Below, piece after piece: positions 9,148 to 18,210 of a stretch of 64,000 bases of DNA. The DNA comes from JABMOV01 sp964654545. Lineage in GTDB: Bacteria > Fidelibacterota > Marinisomatia > Marinisomatales > JABMOV01. The stretch lies in assembly GCA_964654545.1 (NCBI GenBank), contig CAZZIU010000004.1, positions 62,001 through 126,000 of the forward strand, given 5' to 3'. The translations under genes were made by a program, and so were the position numbers. The stretch's first letter is position 1, and the number at the start of each line of letters is the position of its first letter. The notes beneath the pieces were generated by a model that made no database searches, was not told where the DNA came from, and saw only the letters and a list, made by a program, of their open reading frames with translations.

Positions 9148-9486
9148 ATGCCAATAATTCCCGATAAAGTAGAAGTGACCATTAGCCCCATTCGGGTCAT
9201 TTCTACAATTCTTACACTAATTGCCTTTGGTATGCTATTCTTCACTGCTGGAGATTGGATAGGTAGAGCAGATGCCGCACATGCTATTACTACCGAACAC
9301 AAAGAAGAGTTGCCGAAGTTGCAACAAAGCTCAAAAGATCATCATGAGACGATCAGCAAACTGACGGACATTTCTACAAAATTAGCTAATCAGCAAGAGA
9401 TACTGGTTCGTCAGCAAGAATTGGAAAGAAAAATGTGGGGCGAAGATTATGAAAAAAAAATCCATGAGATTCTTTCTACTGACTGA
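9148..9486 (+). CDS. Small membrane protein with coiled coil
   Basis: 112 residues. One hydrophobic segment (about residues 17-38) is followed by a heptad-rich helix (KLQQSSKDHHETISKL and QQEILVRQQELERKM). The layout is an N-in or signal-anchor single-pass protein with a long soluble coil, as in inner-membrane spanins or holin-associated proteins. No family was recognised. It is the first gene behind the late promoter at 9098 and is preceded by GAAAGGGG. Confidence 0.65.
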   Translation: MPIIPDKVEVTISPIRVISTILTLIAFGMLFFTAGDWIGRADAAHAITTEHKEELPKLQQSSKDHHETISKLTDISTKLANQQEILVRQQELERKMWGEDYEKKIHEILSTD

Positions 9487-9569
9487 TTATTCGTACTAAA
9501 TATGGTTGTGCTCTCGGGCACACATCCCAACAGACACCAATTTAGTTTTCCTCAAAGTGGGGGGAACTC

Positions 9570-9713
9570 GTGTTGACTTTTTTTGTTTTAGGGGGAAACA
9601 ATTTCGTGACGGAAATATTAATGGGTTTGATCGGGACATATTTTACAATAACAGTCATCCAAAAAGAGTATAGAAAGGAAAATGTAAGAAAACAGATCAA
9701 AAGAAGAAGATAA
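9570..9713 (+). CDS. Very small membrane peptide (47 aa)
   Basis: A GTG start at 9570 follows GGGGGGAA by about 5 bases. The product has a hydrophobic stretch (ILMGLIGTYFTITVI) and a strongly basic tail ending in KRRR. The stop lies two bases before the TATAAATA at 9715. The ribosome site and the transmembrane-plus-basic layout support it; no homology was seen. A second in-frame GTG at 9606 behind AGGGGGAAAC is an alternative start. Confidence 0.45.
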   Translation: MLTFFVLGGNNFVTEILMGLIGTYFTITVIQKEYRKENVRKQIKRRR

Positions 9714-9714
9714 T

Positions 9715-9722
9715 TATAAATA
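9715..9722 (+). promoter_or_regulatory. T4-type late promoter
   Basis: Perfect TATAAATA, 29 bases before the ATG at 9752. Confidence 0.8.
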
Positions 9723-9751
9723 TATCTTGAACAATCGAAAAGGGCTTCTTC

Positions 9752-10312
9752 ATGAAATATTCAGATTTAACATCATTGGACATTGCAATTAAATCTGTGA
9801 CTATGAATGAAAGCCCATCAGACGAGTGCCCAGAAGGACAGTATTTTTGCAATGACGAGCAAAAATGTAAGTCGATTCCTTCTGGGCACAAAGTTATGAA
9901 AGATGGAACACTAATCAAAGAGTGGACATATGATGACAATTATGATATTATTCTAGAAAGTTTAGCATCTGCTATGACGGTAAAAAAAATTTCCACTAAA
10001 GAATTAGTAAGCACATACTTGTGGCTAGTTAAAGGTTTCGGTCAACGACTATACAAAGATAAAAAAGATCCAGAATGGCAAAAAGCCGCAGACGTTTTGC
10101 GAGATGAAATGCAAAGAAGGGCAAAATCTGGAGACGAAATTGCAAAAAAAGCGATTACATCTAAGGGCCCCAACATCGTAGGAGTCCCTAATGTCACATC
10201 TTCACCGACAACTAATGTACCAGTATTAAGATCATCTATCAGAGATCAAATTCAAAAAAAGCCTAGTGCTATGAAAGCTCTCATTAAGAAGATCATAGGA
10301 AAACGAATGTAA
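9752..10312 (+). CDS. Hypothetical late protein with an N-terminal Cys motif
   Basis: 186 residues. A short Cys cluster (ECPEGQYFCNDEQKCKSIP, residues 25-43) is followed by an acidic stretch, an alpha-helical central part and a basic, Ser/Thr/Pro-containing tail. No signal peptide. The gene has its own late promoter, so a virion or assembly role is plausible. The early MNE/SPS at residues 18-23 could be a prohead-protease type Glu site. Function not recognised. Confidence 0.6.
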   Translation: MKYSDLTSLDIAIKSVTMNESPSDECPEGQYFCNDEQKCKSIPSGHKVMKDGTLIKEWTYDDNYDIILESLASAMTVKKISTKELVSTYLWLVKGFGQRLYKDKKDPEWQKAADVLRDEMQRRAKSGDEIAKKAITSKGPNIVGVPNVTSSPTTNVPVLRSSIRDQIQKKPSAMKALIKKIIGKRM

Positions 10313-10332
10313 TATTATAGGGGTGTTTAGGT

Positions 10333-13300
10333 ATGAGATTGCTATTCAAAATTTTGATATTGATGTTTGTTCTATTGTTTCCTTTGGATGCATATTCCTT
10401 TGATAATCGTGGCATTTCCAATTTTATGTATCCGGGAACTGGAGCCTCAACACAAGGAGCTTTTTTACTTGATTCTGGTACTGGTCCTACCTGCCCCCTT
10501 CCAGTATACGGTGTCGATTCTCCTCGTGTTGCAGGAACAGGTAAAGATGGTATAACTTTGCCATTTTCGTTAGAGTATCTTATGAACACTCCTTCAATGA
10601 ATTATGGAGGATTCTATAGCGGATATTCAGGTAATTATATATCAGAGGGGCAAACGGTCGATGCAGAGTTTAGTTGTACTTGGGCCGATATTGCCAATAC
10701 TAACACCGGTGCAACTGATGCGGCTAGGCAACCAACAGGAGGATGTAAAAATATTCCAATGGTAAGAGGTACCAATGGTTTAATTGCTCCTCGTCATGGC
10801 ACATATGTTAACGTCGTTTCGGGTGTCGCACAACACCTAAAGTATCAATTTCAAACAAACGGTCATACAGGTGCGACTGTATATCCCTTTTTAACTCTTT
10901 GTGGTCCCGATACTACAGATCCTTCTACGGTTGTGTTTCAGGATACTGGAACTCACGCGAATTCTCCTGCTGCCTGTACCCCTACTAATCCTTGTGAAAT
11001 AGGCTATCAAATTATTAAAGTTAAAGACCAGCGCGATGGTGGTTCGAGTCAGCCCATAGAAGGCAAATCTGGAATGATAGGAACAGGTTATGCTGGTGCT
11101 CCTATTGCAGATGCAAATAGGGCAACCTGTTGGTTTGATACTAGGTGGGACGACAACATGGATGGGCCTGATCAGAATGCAAATGTTCCAGAATGTTATG
11201 GAACTAATTGTGGTAGTATGAAAGAGGGAACATGGATTGGAAATTTACAAGAGAATACTATAACTCGCGGTGTTTGGAGATATGCTAATAGATTACCTAC
11301 GATTACAACGGCTCCGGCATTACAGGGAGACGGTTCTATGTCTGCTGGTGAGGGTTATGCGACAGCAGGATATTTAATGAAAAGTGATACATCTGTTCAG
11401 ACGGTTCAGTCAGTGTGGATGGATAAAGCGCAAAAATATGGAATTCGTTATGCACTTTACAATGAATCTGCTGGAGATTTTCATGGAATATCTCTTAATG
11501 TAATGGATTCTGCTGGTGCGAACACTGGTAGTGATGAGGGAGTAGTTGCATTTGCCCGAAGATTTTGGGATTATCATCCATCGCAATCTGGAAAATCAAG
11601 ATCCGGAAGGTTTAAAACTGTTGTGACTGATGATCTATACCATCAATGTGCAAATGATATAAAGGTTGCGAATCCTAATGCTGCTGCTACATTAACATTA
11701 GCAAAAAATGGTTTAGATAGAATAGCACCTACGGAATGTTCAAAACTTAGAATTGCTTATGACGCTAATGTTGATTATCCTGCAAAAACGGCATATGTTC
11801 GATATGGTATAGAAAGAATGATTGTATTTGAAGATGCAGTTCCAGATATAATGTATTATCAAAGACAAAACGTAGACGGCGTAGATAAAGGGCGCACAAC
11901 TCAGGCATTTAATGCATCTGGTAGTGTACATGCAAATAATCCTACATTTTTGCTTGGTCAGGATAGTGGCAATAATCAGTTTGGCACGGCTGCCAAAATA
12001 TCAAAACAGAACCATAGTTTGAATCCCAGTATGGACCCGAACACCCGAAATGCCTTTAATCCATTTGATGGAATTCAATATGCATATCCAAAAGGAATAT
12101 GTTGTACTGGTGGAGCATTTGGATCAGATTGCCCCACGACGGGAACCTCCTGTCCCGTACCAAATTCAGATTTCTATAGAAAGTGGGATGGTGTAGGAAC
12201 ACCAGATCCCGATGAGGTTATTGGTTCCATTGTACGAGAGCAAGGTGGTGTGATTTGGGAGCTTGATCCGGACACGCCATTTCCCGCTGAAATTGTCGGT
12301 TTAGAGCATTCTAGAAGACAGCCAGGTGGTCTGCTACGCACCGATTGGTGTGTGGCGTCTTTGGATGCCGGATACGGTTTTGAGTCTCGTGCAAAAACAA
12401 TCGATACGGTAACTGGAGGTTGTACGACTCCCGGATCACCATGTACGAGTGTAGTAGAAATAGATCAATGCTATGAAACCAATAAAGCAAATACAGCAGA
12501 TCCGACAAATGGCAAAACGTGTGAATATGATGATACAGCACTGCATTGGTTACAAATTGCAGCAATTCCAGACGAGACTCATTTTATCACAAATTGGATT
12601 TCACAAGGTCAAAATTTTGGAATACCAGTATCTTACTGGGCAGGATTTCCTCTAGCATGGCACGGAACTCTAAGTATGACCGACGGCGAAGTTCCATCGG
12701 CAGACCAAAGTAAATATCAAGGAAGTTTGCCGAAGCAAAGAGCACTAAACATGAGATCATTGAAATTTGCTCCATGCACCGTGATACGAGATGTACAGGT
12801 TCCGGATCCGATAGGACCAAGTCCAAATGAAGAATCAGTTCTTGTAGTAGATGCTTTTATCGATGAGGATAATCTATTTACCGACACGATGAAAACAGCA
12901 ATGGCCTGTGAGTTAAGTAGCTGCGATAAGAAGCCTTCTGCTTTCGAGGTGGCCACTCATGGACAGAGAAGGACTGATCTGGAAAAAAATATTATATGGT
13001 CATCATTGGGGCACTATCAGAATGCTAATGGATATACTTTGTTCGTTGATGGTCACCAAACCTCCAGAGCAATTAACTATGGTTTCTTAGTCTCGGGTAG
13101 TGGCCTTCATAAGGGTGTTGGATATAAGAATAGAACTAGTAAGACTCCTTTTGTAGCCAGAGTCGGAATTGGTGCATCAGATGCTATGGTTCCGTTTTGG
13201 GTAGACCATCCAGGAAATCGTGGAACTGTATTTTATCCGTCAGGCAGTCCAGAAGCCAAAGCCGCTGACTGGAATAATGCAGTGCAAATGGGTATGAGTA

Positions 13301-13926
13301 ATCCTGGGGTATGGTCTAATGGATTTCATAATTATATGGTATTGGGGCTTCCTAATGCTGAACTTGGCCTTGATCAAAGCTATGGAATTATTATGCAATA
13401 TAGAGATTCGTATATGAGAGGATTTGCATCTTCGGGTAAAAAATATATTCGTTTAGATCCTCCAGAAAGACCTCATGGTGTGTTTTTGGCGCGAGATACA
13501 ACTAGCATACTTGGTCCCTCTACTTCTGAGATAAATGGTAAAGCTATAATAGGAACACCAGAATATCCTTTATATTTTATGTTGACGGCTGTTGGGCTAG
13601 ATAGTAAAAGGCCTGATATATGCACAAAACCAGGATTACAAAAATATTATTCCACCGATCTTAATATCGAATATATATGCACTTCGACTCAAAGAGATGC
13701 TGAAGTTCTTCCTATGAATGCGAGCAGGACGGGCCCGTTTAATATGTATGCCGGAGCTGAAACTCCATACATTTTAGGTTGCAACAACCTGAAACCTCTT
13801 AATGGCTCGGCTGGCACACCCGAATGTGGAGCACCTGCAACATATGAATGGGCAGCCGTTGGTGGAGGAGGAACCCCGCCGCCTTCTGGAGGTCCACCAA
13901 CATTTGGTGATGGATTCTTTGATTAA
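10333..13926 (+). CDS. Very large exported protein, paralog 1 of a three-gene family
   Basis: 1197 residues with a clean signal peptide (LLFKILILMFVLLFPLDAYS, cut near residue 22). The rest is extracellular in style: many Gly, Asn, Thr and paired Cys, and no membrane segment. It shares blocks with the next two genes: an SCTW..IANT segment early on, TDWCVASLDAG, LQIAAIPDETHFITNW, GQNFGIPVSYW, APCTVIRDV, and CTKPGLQKYYSTD near the C-terminus. It is nearly twice as long as its paralogs, with an extra central part (about 110-620). It ends in a Gly/Pro-rich tail (GGGTPPPSGGPP) instead of a calcium motif. No enzyme signature was seen. It could be a surface-attached or secreted factor, or an exported virion-linked adhesin. 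Confidence 0.72.
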   Translation: MRLLFKILILMFVLLFPLDAYSFDNRGISNFMYPGTGASTQGAFLLDSGTGPTCPLPVYGVDSPRVAGTGKDGITLPFSLEYLMNTPSMNYGGFYSGYSGNYISEGQTVDAEFSCTWADIANTNTGATDAARQPTGGCKNIPMVRGTNGLIAPRHGTYVNVVSGVAQHLKYQFQTNGHTGATVYPFLTLCGPDTTDPSTVVFQDTGTHANSPAACTPTNPCEIGYQIIKVKDQRDGGSSQPIEGKSGMIGTGYAGAPIADANRATCWFDTRWDDNMDGPDQNANVPECYGTNCGSMKEGTWIGNLQENTITRGVWRYANRLPTITTAPALQGDGSMSAGEGYATAGYLMKSDTSVQTVQSVWMDKAQKYGIRYALYNESAGDFHGISLNVMDSAGANTGSDEGVVAFARRFWDYHPSQSGKSRSGRFKTVVTDDLYHQCANDIKVANPNAAATLTLAKNGLDRIAPTECSKLRIAYDANVDYPAKTAYVRYGIERMIVFEDAVPDIMYYQRQNVDGVDKGRTTQAFNASGSVHANNPTFLLGQDSGNNQFGTAAKISKQNHSLNPSMDPNTRNAFNPFDGIQYAYPKGICCTGGAFGSDCPTTGTSCPVPNSDFYRKWDGVGTPDPDEVIGSIVREQGGVIWELDPDTPFPAEIVGLEHSRRQPGGLLRTDWCVASLDAGYGFESRAKTIDTVTGGCTTPGSPCTSVVEIDQCYETNKANTADPTNGKTCEYDDTALHWLQIAAIPDETHFITNWISQGQNFGIPVSYWAGFPLAWHGTLSMTDGEVPSADQSKYQGSLPKQRALNMRSLKFAPCTVIRDVQVPDPIGPSPNEESVLVVDAFIDEDNLFTDTMKTAMACELSSCDKKPSAFEVATHGQRRTDLEKNIIWSSLGHYQNANGYTLFVDGHQTSRAINYGFLVSGSGLHKGVGYKNRTSKTPFVARVGIGASDAMVPFWVDHPGNRGTVFYPSGSPEAKAADWNNAVQMGMSNPGVWSNGFHNYMVLGLPNAELGLDQSYGIIMQYRDSYMRGFASSGKKYIRLDPPERPHGVFLARDTTSILGPSTSEINGKAIIGTPEYPLYFMLTAVGLDSKRPDICTKPGLQKYYSTDLNIEYICTSTQRDAEVLPMNASRTGPFNMYAGAETPYILGCNNLKPLNGSAGTPECGAPATYEWAAVGGGGTPPPSGGPPTFGDGFFD

Positions 13927-13978
13927 ATAGCATACATATTATTTTATATTTTATGTGTAACTTGGGAGAGTAAATACT

Positions 13979-15811
13979 ATGGTGAGACGATTAATGATTA
14001 TCTTTTTGTTGTCATTTGTGGCAATTTCTGCTAATGCTCAAACGGCTAAAGTTCCTGGAAATCTACCAGATAAACCGTTAATTAATGGTGAGTATTTCAT
14101 CGAAAGTTCGATGGTCAGTCGTCTTAATGGTGGTGGCGTGAATGTTGGTGGGGTGATGGACCAAATCTTCTCTTGTACATATCATCAATTAATAAATCGA
14201 CAGGGAAATTGTTCAATTATTCCTGAAATTCCTGATAGAGGAAATCCAGTATATACCAAAGACGTGAGTAAAGGTCCTAACGGAGAGTGTCAAGAAGGAG
14301 TCGGAACAGGAATTTGTGAATACATTCCAGAATGGAATATATGGAGATATGCTTCTGAGGATGTATCAAAGTCTACATTCTCCAACAATCGTATAGATTG
14401 GTTTAAGAATACTCCAACACAGGCTGCGGCGCAGGCATTATCTGTGACTAATGCTGCTCCTGGAGATATGATGGCTCAAGTTATTTCATTGTTTGATTTA
14501 GCTGGAGCAAGATCCAAAAACGATGAAGGAGACATGCTAATACGAGGACAGTTTCGAGATTGGGGATATACACCATATGGCTTAGTTTCTGGAAAAATTG
14601 AACCTCAAAATCCTGATAATTTAACCTATTCGTCGTTCGATCCTATTGTTTTTGGAGAAAGGCAATTGCATTGGTCGTCAATTGGCCCTTCTCGCTTAAT
14701 TATTTTTCTTGGGCTCGATTATATTCCCATTGAAGTCGAGAAGCAGGGAACTAATCCTTACTTGGACGAAGAAAATGGTGGAGCAATTTGGAAATTATCA
14801 GAACCGTTGCCAAAATCCTTAAGGACACGAAATCAGCCAAATGGAATGAGTAGAACAGATTATTGTTTGACTCTAAATGCAAACGAATATCAATCGATGG
14901 TTGGTCCCGAAAGGCAATTTCTTCAGGTTGCAAAAGTTTTAGACCAGAAAACAATTGTTACGAATTTTGTTCGTGATGGGAAAAATTTAGGAATTCCTTC
15001 TTGGTATGTTAATGGGTATAAAACAGTCGATGAGGCCGTTAGCTTAGGTAATCATACTAGTGGGCTTTTAATTCCTTGTTCTGTTATTAGACGTGTAGTA
15101 TTTCCGGATACGTCTACCGAAAATTTTGAAATGGTACAATACACTCTATCCGATGAAAGCCTAGAAGAGTCTCAGTTAACTGGTGAAGCTCCAAAAGAAG
15201 GAACACTTATCATTGAGCCTATGACAGAGATTGAAATACCAGAATTTACACAGTATCGTATTCCTGCTTCTGGAATGTATTCCCAACAGTCAATTAAATT
15301 TATGTTAGATCAGAGATTGGGATCTGGAGGAGATAACAATGGATTTATGGTCGTTACGGAAAGTAATGAAGACTCTCGACCAGGAACTATTGGTCTTTTT
15401 GTGGGTTCTTCTGATGGTATTATTCCGCAAACGAGAAAAAATGCAGGATATCCTTATTCTTGGGAAAAAGGATTGGATCTACAAGATATCAAACATCCAA
15501 TTGTTATTCACAATTCAGCCTTAGGGAAAAAGAAACCAGCATTTCTTTTTGGCGCGGCCGACTCGGACGAATCATCTGATATACTGTACTTCAATTATAA
15601 TCAGCCAGAAGACTTTTCAGAAGTTGTTCTTGATCCACCTCCAGGAATGGATAATTACATAGTAACCGTGACGATTGGAGAAGGAGAGCCATCTCCTAAA
15701 ACGTGCAGTCGCCCTGGGATTGAGAGGTATTACCAGACCGATACAGATTCAGAATGGATTTGTTCTTCAAATAACCAATTCAAGAATCATTCTTGTATTC
15801 TTTGTTGGTAG
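13979..15811 (+). CDS. Exported Cys-containing protein, paralog 2
   Basis: 610 residues. The signal peptide MIIFLLSFVAISANA precedes a mature protein that aligns along its whole length with the next gene: FSCTYHQL, TNAAPGDMMA, LAGARS..DEGDML, RTDYCLTL, VTNFVRDGKNLGIP, IPCSVIRRV, IEPMTEIEIP, RIPASGMYS, DQRLGSGG, PQTRKNAGYPYSW, TCSRPGIERYYQTD, EWICSS. Unlike paralog 3 it stops soon after EWICSS and lacks the dockerin-like tail. Base use is more AT-rich than in paralog 3. The ribosome site GGGAGAG is 8 bases upstream. No catalytic motif was recognised. Confidence 0.7.
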   Translation: MVRRLMIIFLLSFVAISANAQTAKVPGNLPDKPLINGEYFIESSMVSRLNGGGVNVGGVMDQIFSCTYHQLINRQGNCSIIPEIPDRGNPVYTKDVSKGPNGECQEGVGTGICEYIPEWNIWRYASEDVSKSTFSNNRIDWFKNTPTQAAAQALSVTNAAPGDMMAQVISLFDLAGARSKNDEGDMLIRGQFRDWGYTPYGLVSGKIEPQNPDNLTYSSFDPIVFGERQLHWSSIGPSRLIIFLGLDYIPIEVEKQGTNPYLDEENGGAIWKLSEPLPKSLRTRNQPNGMSRTDYCLTLNANEYQSMVGPERQFLQVAKVLDQKTIVTNFVRDGKNLGIPSWYVNGYKTVDEAVSLGNHTSGLLIPCSVIRRVVFPDTSTENFEMVQYTLSDESLEESQLTGEAPKEGTLIIEPMTEIEIPEFTQYRIPASGMYSQQSIKFMLDQRLGSGGDNNGFMVVTESNEDSRPGTIGLFVGSSDGIIPQTRKNAGYPYSWEKGLDLQDIKHPIVIHNSALGKKKPAFLFGAADSDESSDILYFNYNQPEDFSEVVLDPPPGMDNYIVTVTIGEGEPSPKTCSRPGIERYYQTDTDSEWICSSNNQFKNHSCILCW

Positions 15812-15835
15812 CATATAAGGAAAGGAAATATAATT

Positions 15836-17797
15836 ATGTCCACTGTTATTAAATTTCTTCTTTTTTTATGGTTAATTGTAGTTCCATTTGAAGTTATTGG
15901 AACACCAACAACTCGAAATTCTCATCCAGAAGATCCTATGATTCATCCTGAGCTTTACTTTGAGAACCACAATTCAGTTCGATTTGATTCTGGTGGAACC
16001 AACTATGCAGGTGCTCCGAATCAGCAGTATGTGTGCTCGTTTGATGAATTGATGTCGCGAGAAGGAAACTGTTCGACAATTCCTGTTGATCCCGTAAGAG
16101 GAACTGCCGTCTTTACCACAAATGTCGCAAAAGGTGTCGTGGGAAACAAACCAACATGTGTTGCAGGCACGGGAACAGGGCTGTGTGAATATGTTACTGA
16201 ATGGGGTGCATGGAGATTTACTCCAGGTAAGTGGGGGCTTTCAAAGGTAACAATGAGCCCCGAACGTCTGGATTGGTACAAAGCTACTCCTGCTCAGGGT
16301 GCAGCAAAAGGTATGATTGCAACCAACGCAGCACCGGGAGACATGATGGCACATGCTGTTGTTCTGCATGACCTTGCAGGAGCGCGTTCTGCCGGAGACG
16401 AAGGAGACATGTTGGTTCGTGGTGCATTTAGAGACTTCTGGGCAACTGCACCGGGATGGGTTCCGAATGATATTCATACACAAATCCCCGAAAACCGAAG
16501 CCATGTTCCATTCTCACCGATCATCAAAGGCAATCGCCAACAGCACTGGAATGCCATTGGTCCTGATCGAATGATCATCTTTCCTGAGTTAAATGTCATC
16601 CCCATTACCATTGAAAAAGATGGATATAATCCAAAGCCGGGTTATATGGAAAAGCCTCCTCTTCCTCAAGGTGGAGCCGTATGGAAACTAGAAACACCTC
16701 TTCCACGAATCCTCAAGAGTCGAAGTCTTCCCAATGGAATTTCAAGAACCGACTACTGCCTCACAATGGATGCAGCAGAGTATGATGCAATTGGTGGAAA
16801 AGAAAATCAATATCTACAGGTAGCATCCACACCCGACGAATATACGCTTGTTACTAATTTTGTGCGCCAAGGTGTGAATCGAGGAATGCCAAGGCAGTAT
16901 ATCAATGGATACGAACTCATTGACTCGGCTGTCAATAAAGGGATCAACACAGGAAGACTGGTTCCTTGTTCCGTATTGAGAACCGTGGAGTTTCCTGATA
17001 CGGATTCTCCAGTCTCTTTAGAAAGTATTGTAAACTTTAAATTCAATAACGCCAACATTGCAGCAATACAGGAAGGCGTCTTTGAGATTGAACCTATGAC
17101 CGAGGTTGAAATTCCTTATCTGACAGAGTATCGTATTCCTGCGAGCGGAATGTATTCATTGCAAGCCTATACTGTTGTAATCGACCAACGCCTTGGTTCT
17201 GGTGGAGAAGTGAGTGCATACATGGCACACACTGCACCCTTTCCAGATTCTCGCGCAGCACACATGGGAATGTATATTGGTGGAAGTGTTCCCCAGACAC
17301 GAAAGGATGCCGGGTATCCATATACATTCAAAAAAGGTATCGAAATGCGAGATACAGAAACACCACTCACCCTTCACAATCCATCCATTACAGGCACAGA
17401 CAAAAGACCCATTGCCGTATTGGGTGCATTGAACTCTACCTATGTGAATCATTCACAAATCAATTATATTCAACCCACAGACGGCGCATCAGAAGTTGTT
17501 TTTGACACTCCTGTAGGTAAGGATAATTATGTGGTCGTGGTTCGTGTGGGTGATGGAGAACCCAATCCAAAGACATGCACAAGACCCGGACTGGAACGAT
17601 ACTACCAGTTGGATACCAACACCGAATGGATCTGTAGTTCGGAAATGGAATTCTTTGCTCCTACATCATCAACCCCTCTGTCTTTCCGTAACGAACCACC
17701 GACATCATGTGAAAAAGCAGATATGAACAATGATGGTTATGTTGGAGGGCCAGATTTTATTCTCTTCACAAGAGAATTTGGAAATGCTTGTAGTTAG
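15836..17797 (+). CDS. Exported Cys-containing protein with dockerin-like tail, paralog 3
   Basis: 653 residues with a signal peptide (FLLFLWLIVVPFEVIG). The body matches paralog 2 block by block (TNAAPGDMMA, RTDYCLTMD, RIPASGMYS, QTRKDAGYPYTF, TCTRPGLERYYQLD). The last 30 residues add CEKADMNNDGYVGGPDFIL and a closing Cys: one type I dockerin/EF-hand-like loop, with Asp, Asn, Asp, Gly and a second Asp in calcium-binding spacing. The same tail occurs in the gene at 26362. The third codon positions are richer in G and C than in paralog 2, so the two copies probably arrived separately. The C-terminal module could dock the protein to a partner or a surface. Confidence 0.72.
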   Translation: MSTVIKFLLFLWLIVVPFEVIGTPTTRNSHPEDPMIHPELYFENHNSVRFDSGGTNYAGAPNQQYVCSFDELMSREGNCSTIPVDPVRGTAVFTTNVAKGVVGNKPTCVAGTGTGLCEYVTEWGAWRFTPGKWGLSKVTMSPERLDWYKATPAQGAAKGMIATNAAPGDMMAHAVVLHDLAGARSAGDEGDMLVRGAFRDFWATAPGWVPNDIHTQIPENRSHVPFSPIIKGNRQQHWNAIGPDRMIIFPELNVIPITIEKDGYNPKPGYMEKPPLPQGGAVWKLETPLPRILKSRSLPNGISRTDYCLTMDAAEYDAIGGKENQYLQVASTPDEYTLVTNFVRQGVNRGMPRQYINGYELIDSAVNKGINTGRLVPCSVLRTVEFPDTDSPVSLESIVNFKFNNANIAAIQEGVFEIEPMTEVEIPYLTEYRIPASGMYSLQAYTVVIDQRLGSGGEVSAYMAHTAPFPDSRAAHMGMYIGGSVPQTRKDAGYPYTFKKGIEMRDTETPLTLHNPSITGTDKRPIAVLGALNSTYVNHSQINYIQPTDGASEVVFDTPVGKDNYVVVVRVGDGEPNPKTCTRPGLERYYQLDTNTEWICSSEMEFFAPTSSTPLSFRNEPPTSCEKADMNNDGYVGGPDFILFTREFGNACS

Positions 17798-17841
17798 CTT
17801 TATGTAAAAATACTGACAATATTTCAAAAATAATAAATATC

Positions 17842-17849
17842 CATAAATA
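17842..17849 (+). promoter_or_regulatory. Late-promoter-like site (one mismatch)
   Basis: CATAAATA, 22 bases before the ATG at 17872. A second near match, AATAAATA, lies 9 bases upstream. Confidence 0.4.
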
Positions 17850-17871
17850 TTCTTTTATGGAGACAATACAG

Positions 17872-18210
17872 ATGGTACACGATAAAGAAAGCACCATCAC
17901 GGATAGAGAATATGGAGCACTTGAGCAAGAACTAAAAGAAGTCCGTCATGATCATAGAAATTTAAGACAAGTTATCGAGATGAGCGGAATTTCACATATT
18001 ACAAAAGAAGACATTGTTGATGTGCGAAATAGGCTATCTAAGTATGAAACTCAAAATTCTTTTAAGTATATAAAAGAATTAGAAACAAAAGTACAGGAAC
18101 TTGATTCTGAATTTCATGCATTTAAGACTAAATTATACACAATGGCAAGCATTGGTGCAGTTATTGTTTCAGCATTAGTTTGGTTTATTGAAATATCTCT
18201 AAAAATTTAA
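17872..18210 (+). CDS. Coiled-coil protein with C-terminal membrane anchor (XhlA-like layout)
   Basis: 112 residues from the ATG at 17872, chosen because GGAG lies 9 bases before it; an upstream in-frame ATG at 17857 has no ribosome site. A long heptad-rich region is followed by a single C-terminal hydrophobic helix (IGAVIVSALVWFIEISL). This order is that of XhlA-type lysis accessory proteins, but sequence identity is not evident. The gene converges with the minus-strand gene that ends at 18207 and overlaps it by 4 bases. Confidence 0.55.
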   Translation: MVHDKESTITDREYGALEQELKEVRHDHRNLRQVIEMSGISHITKEDIVDVRNRLSKYETQNSFKYIKELETKVQELDSEFHAFKTKLYTMASIGAVIVSALVWFIEISLKI

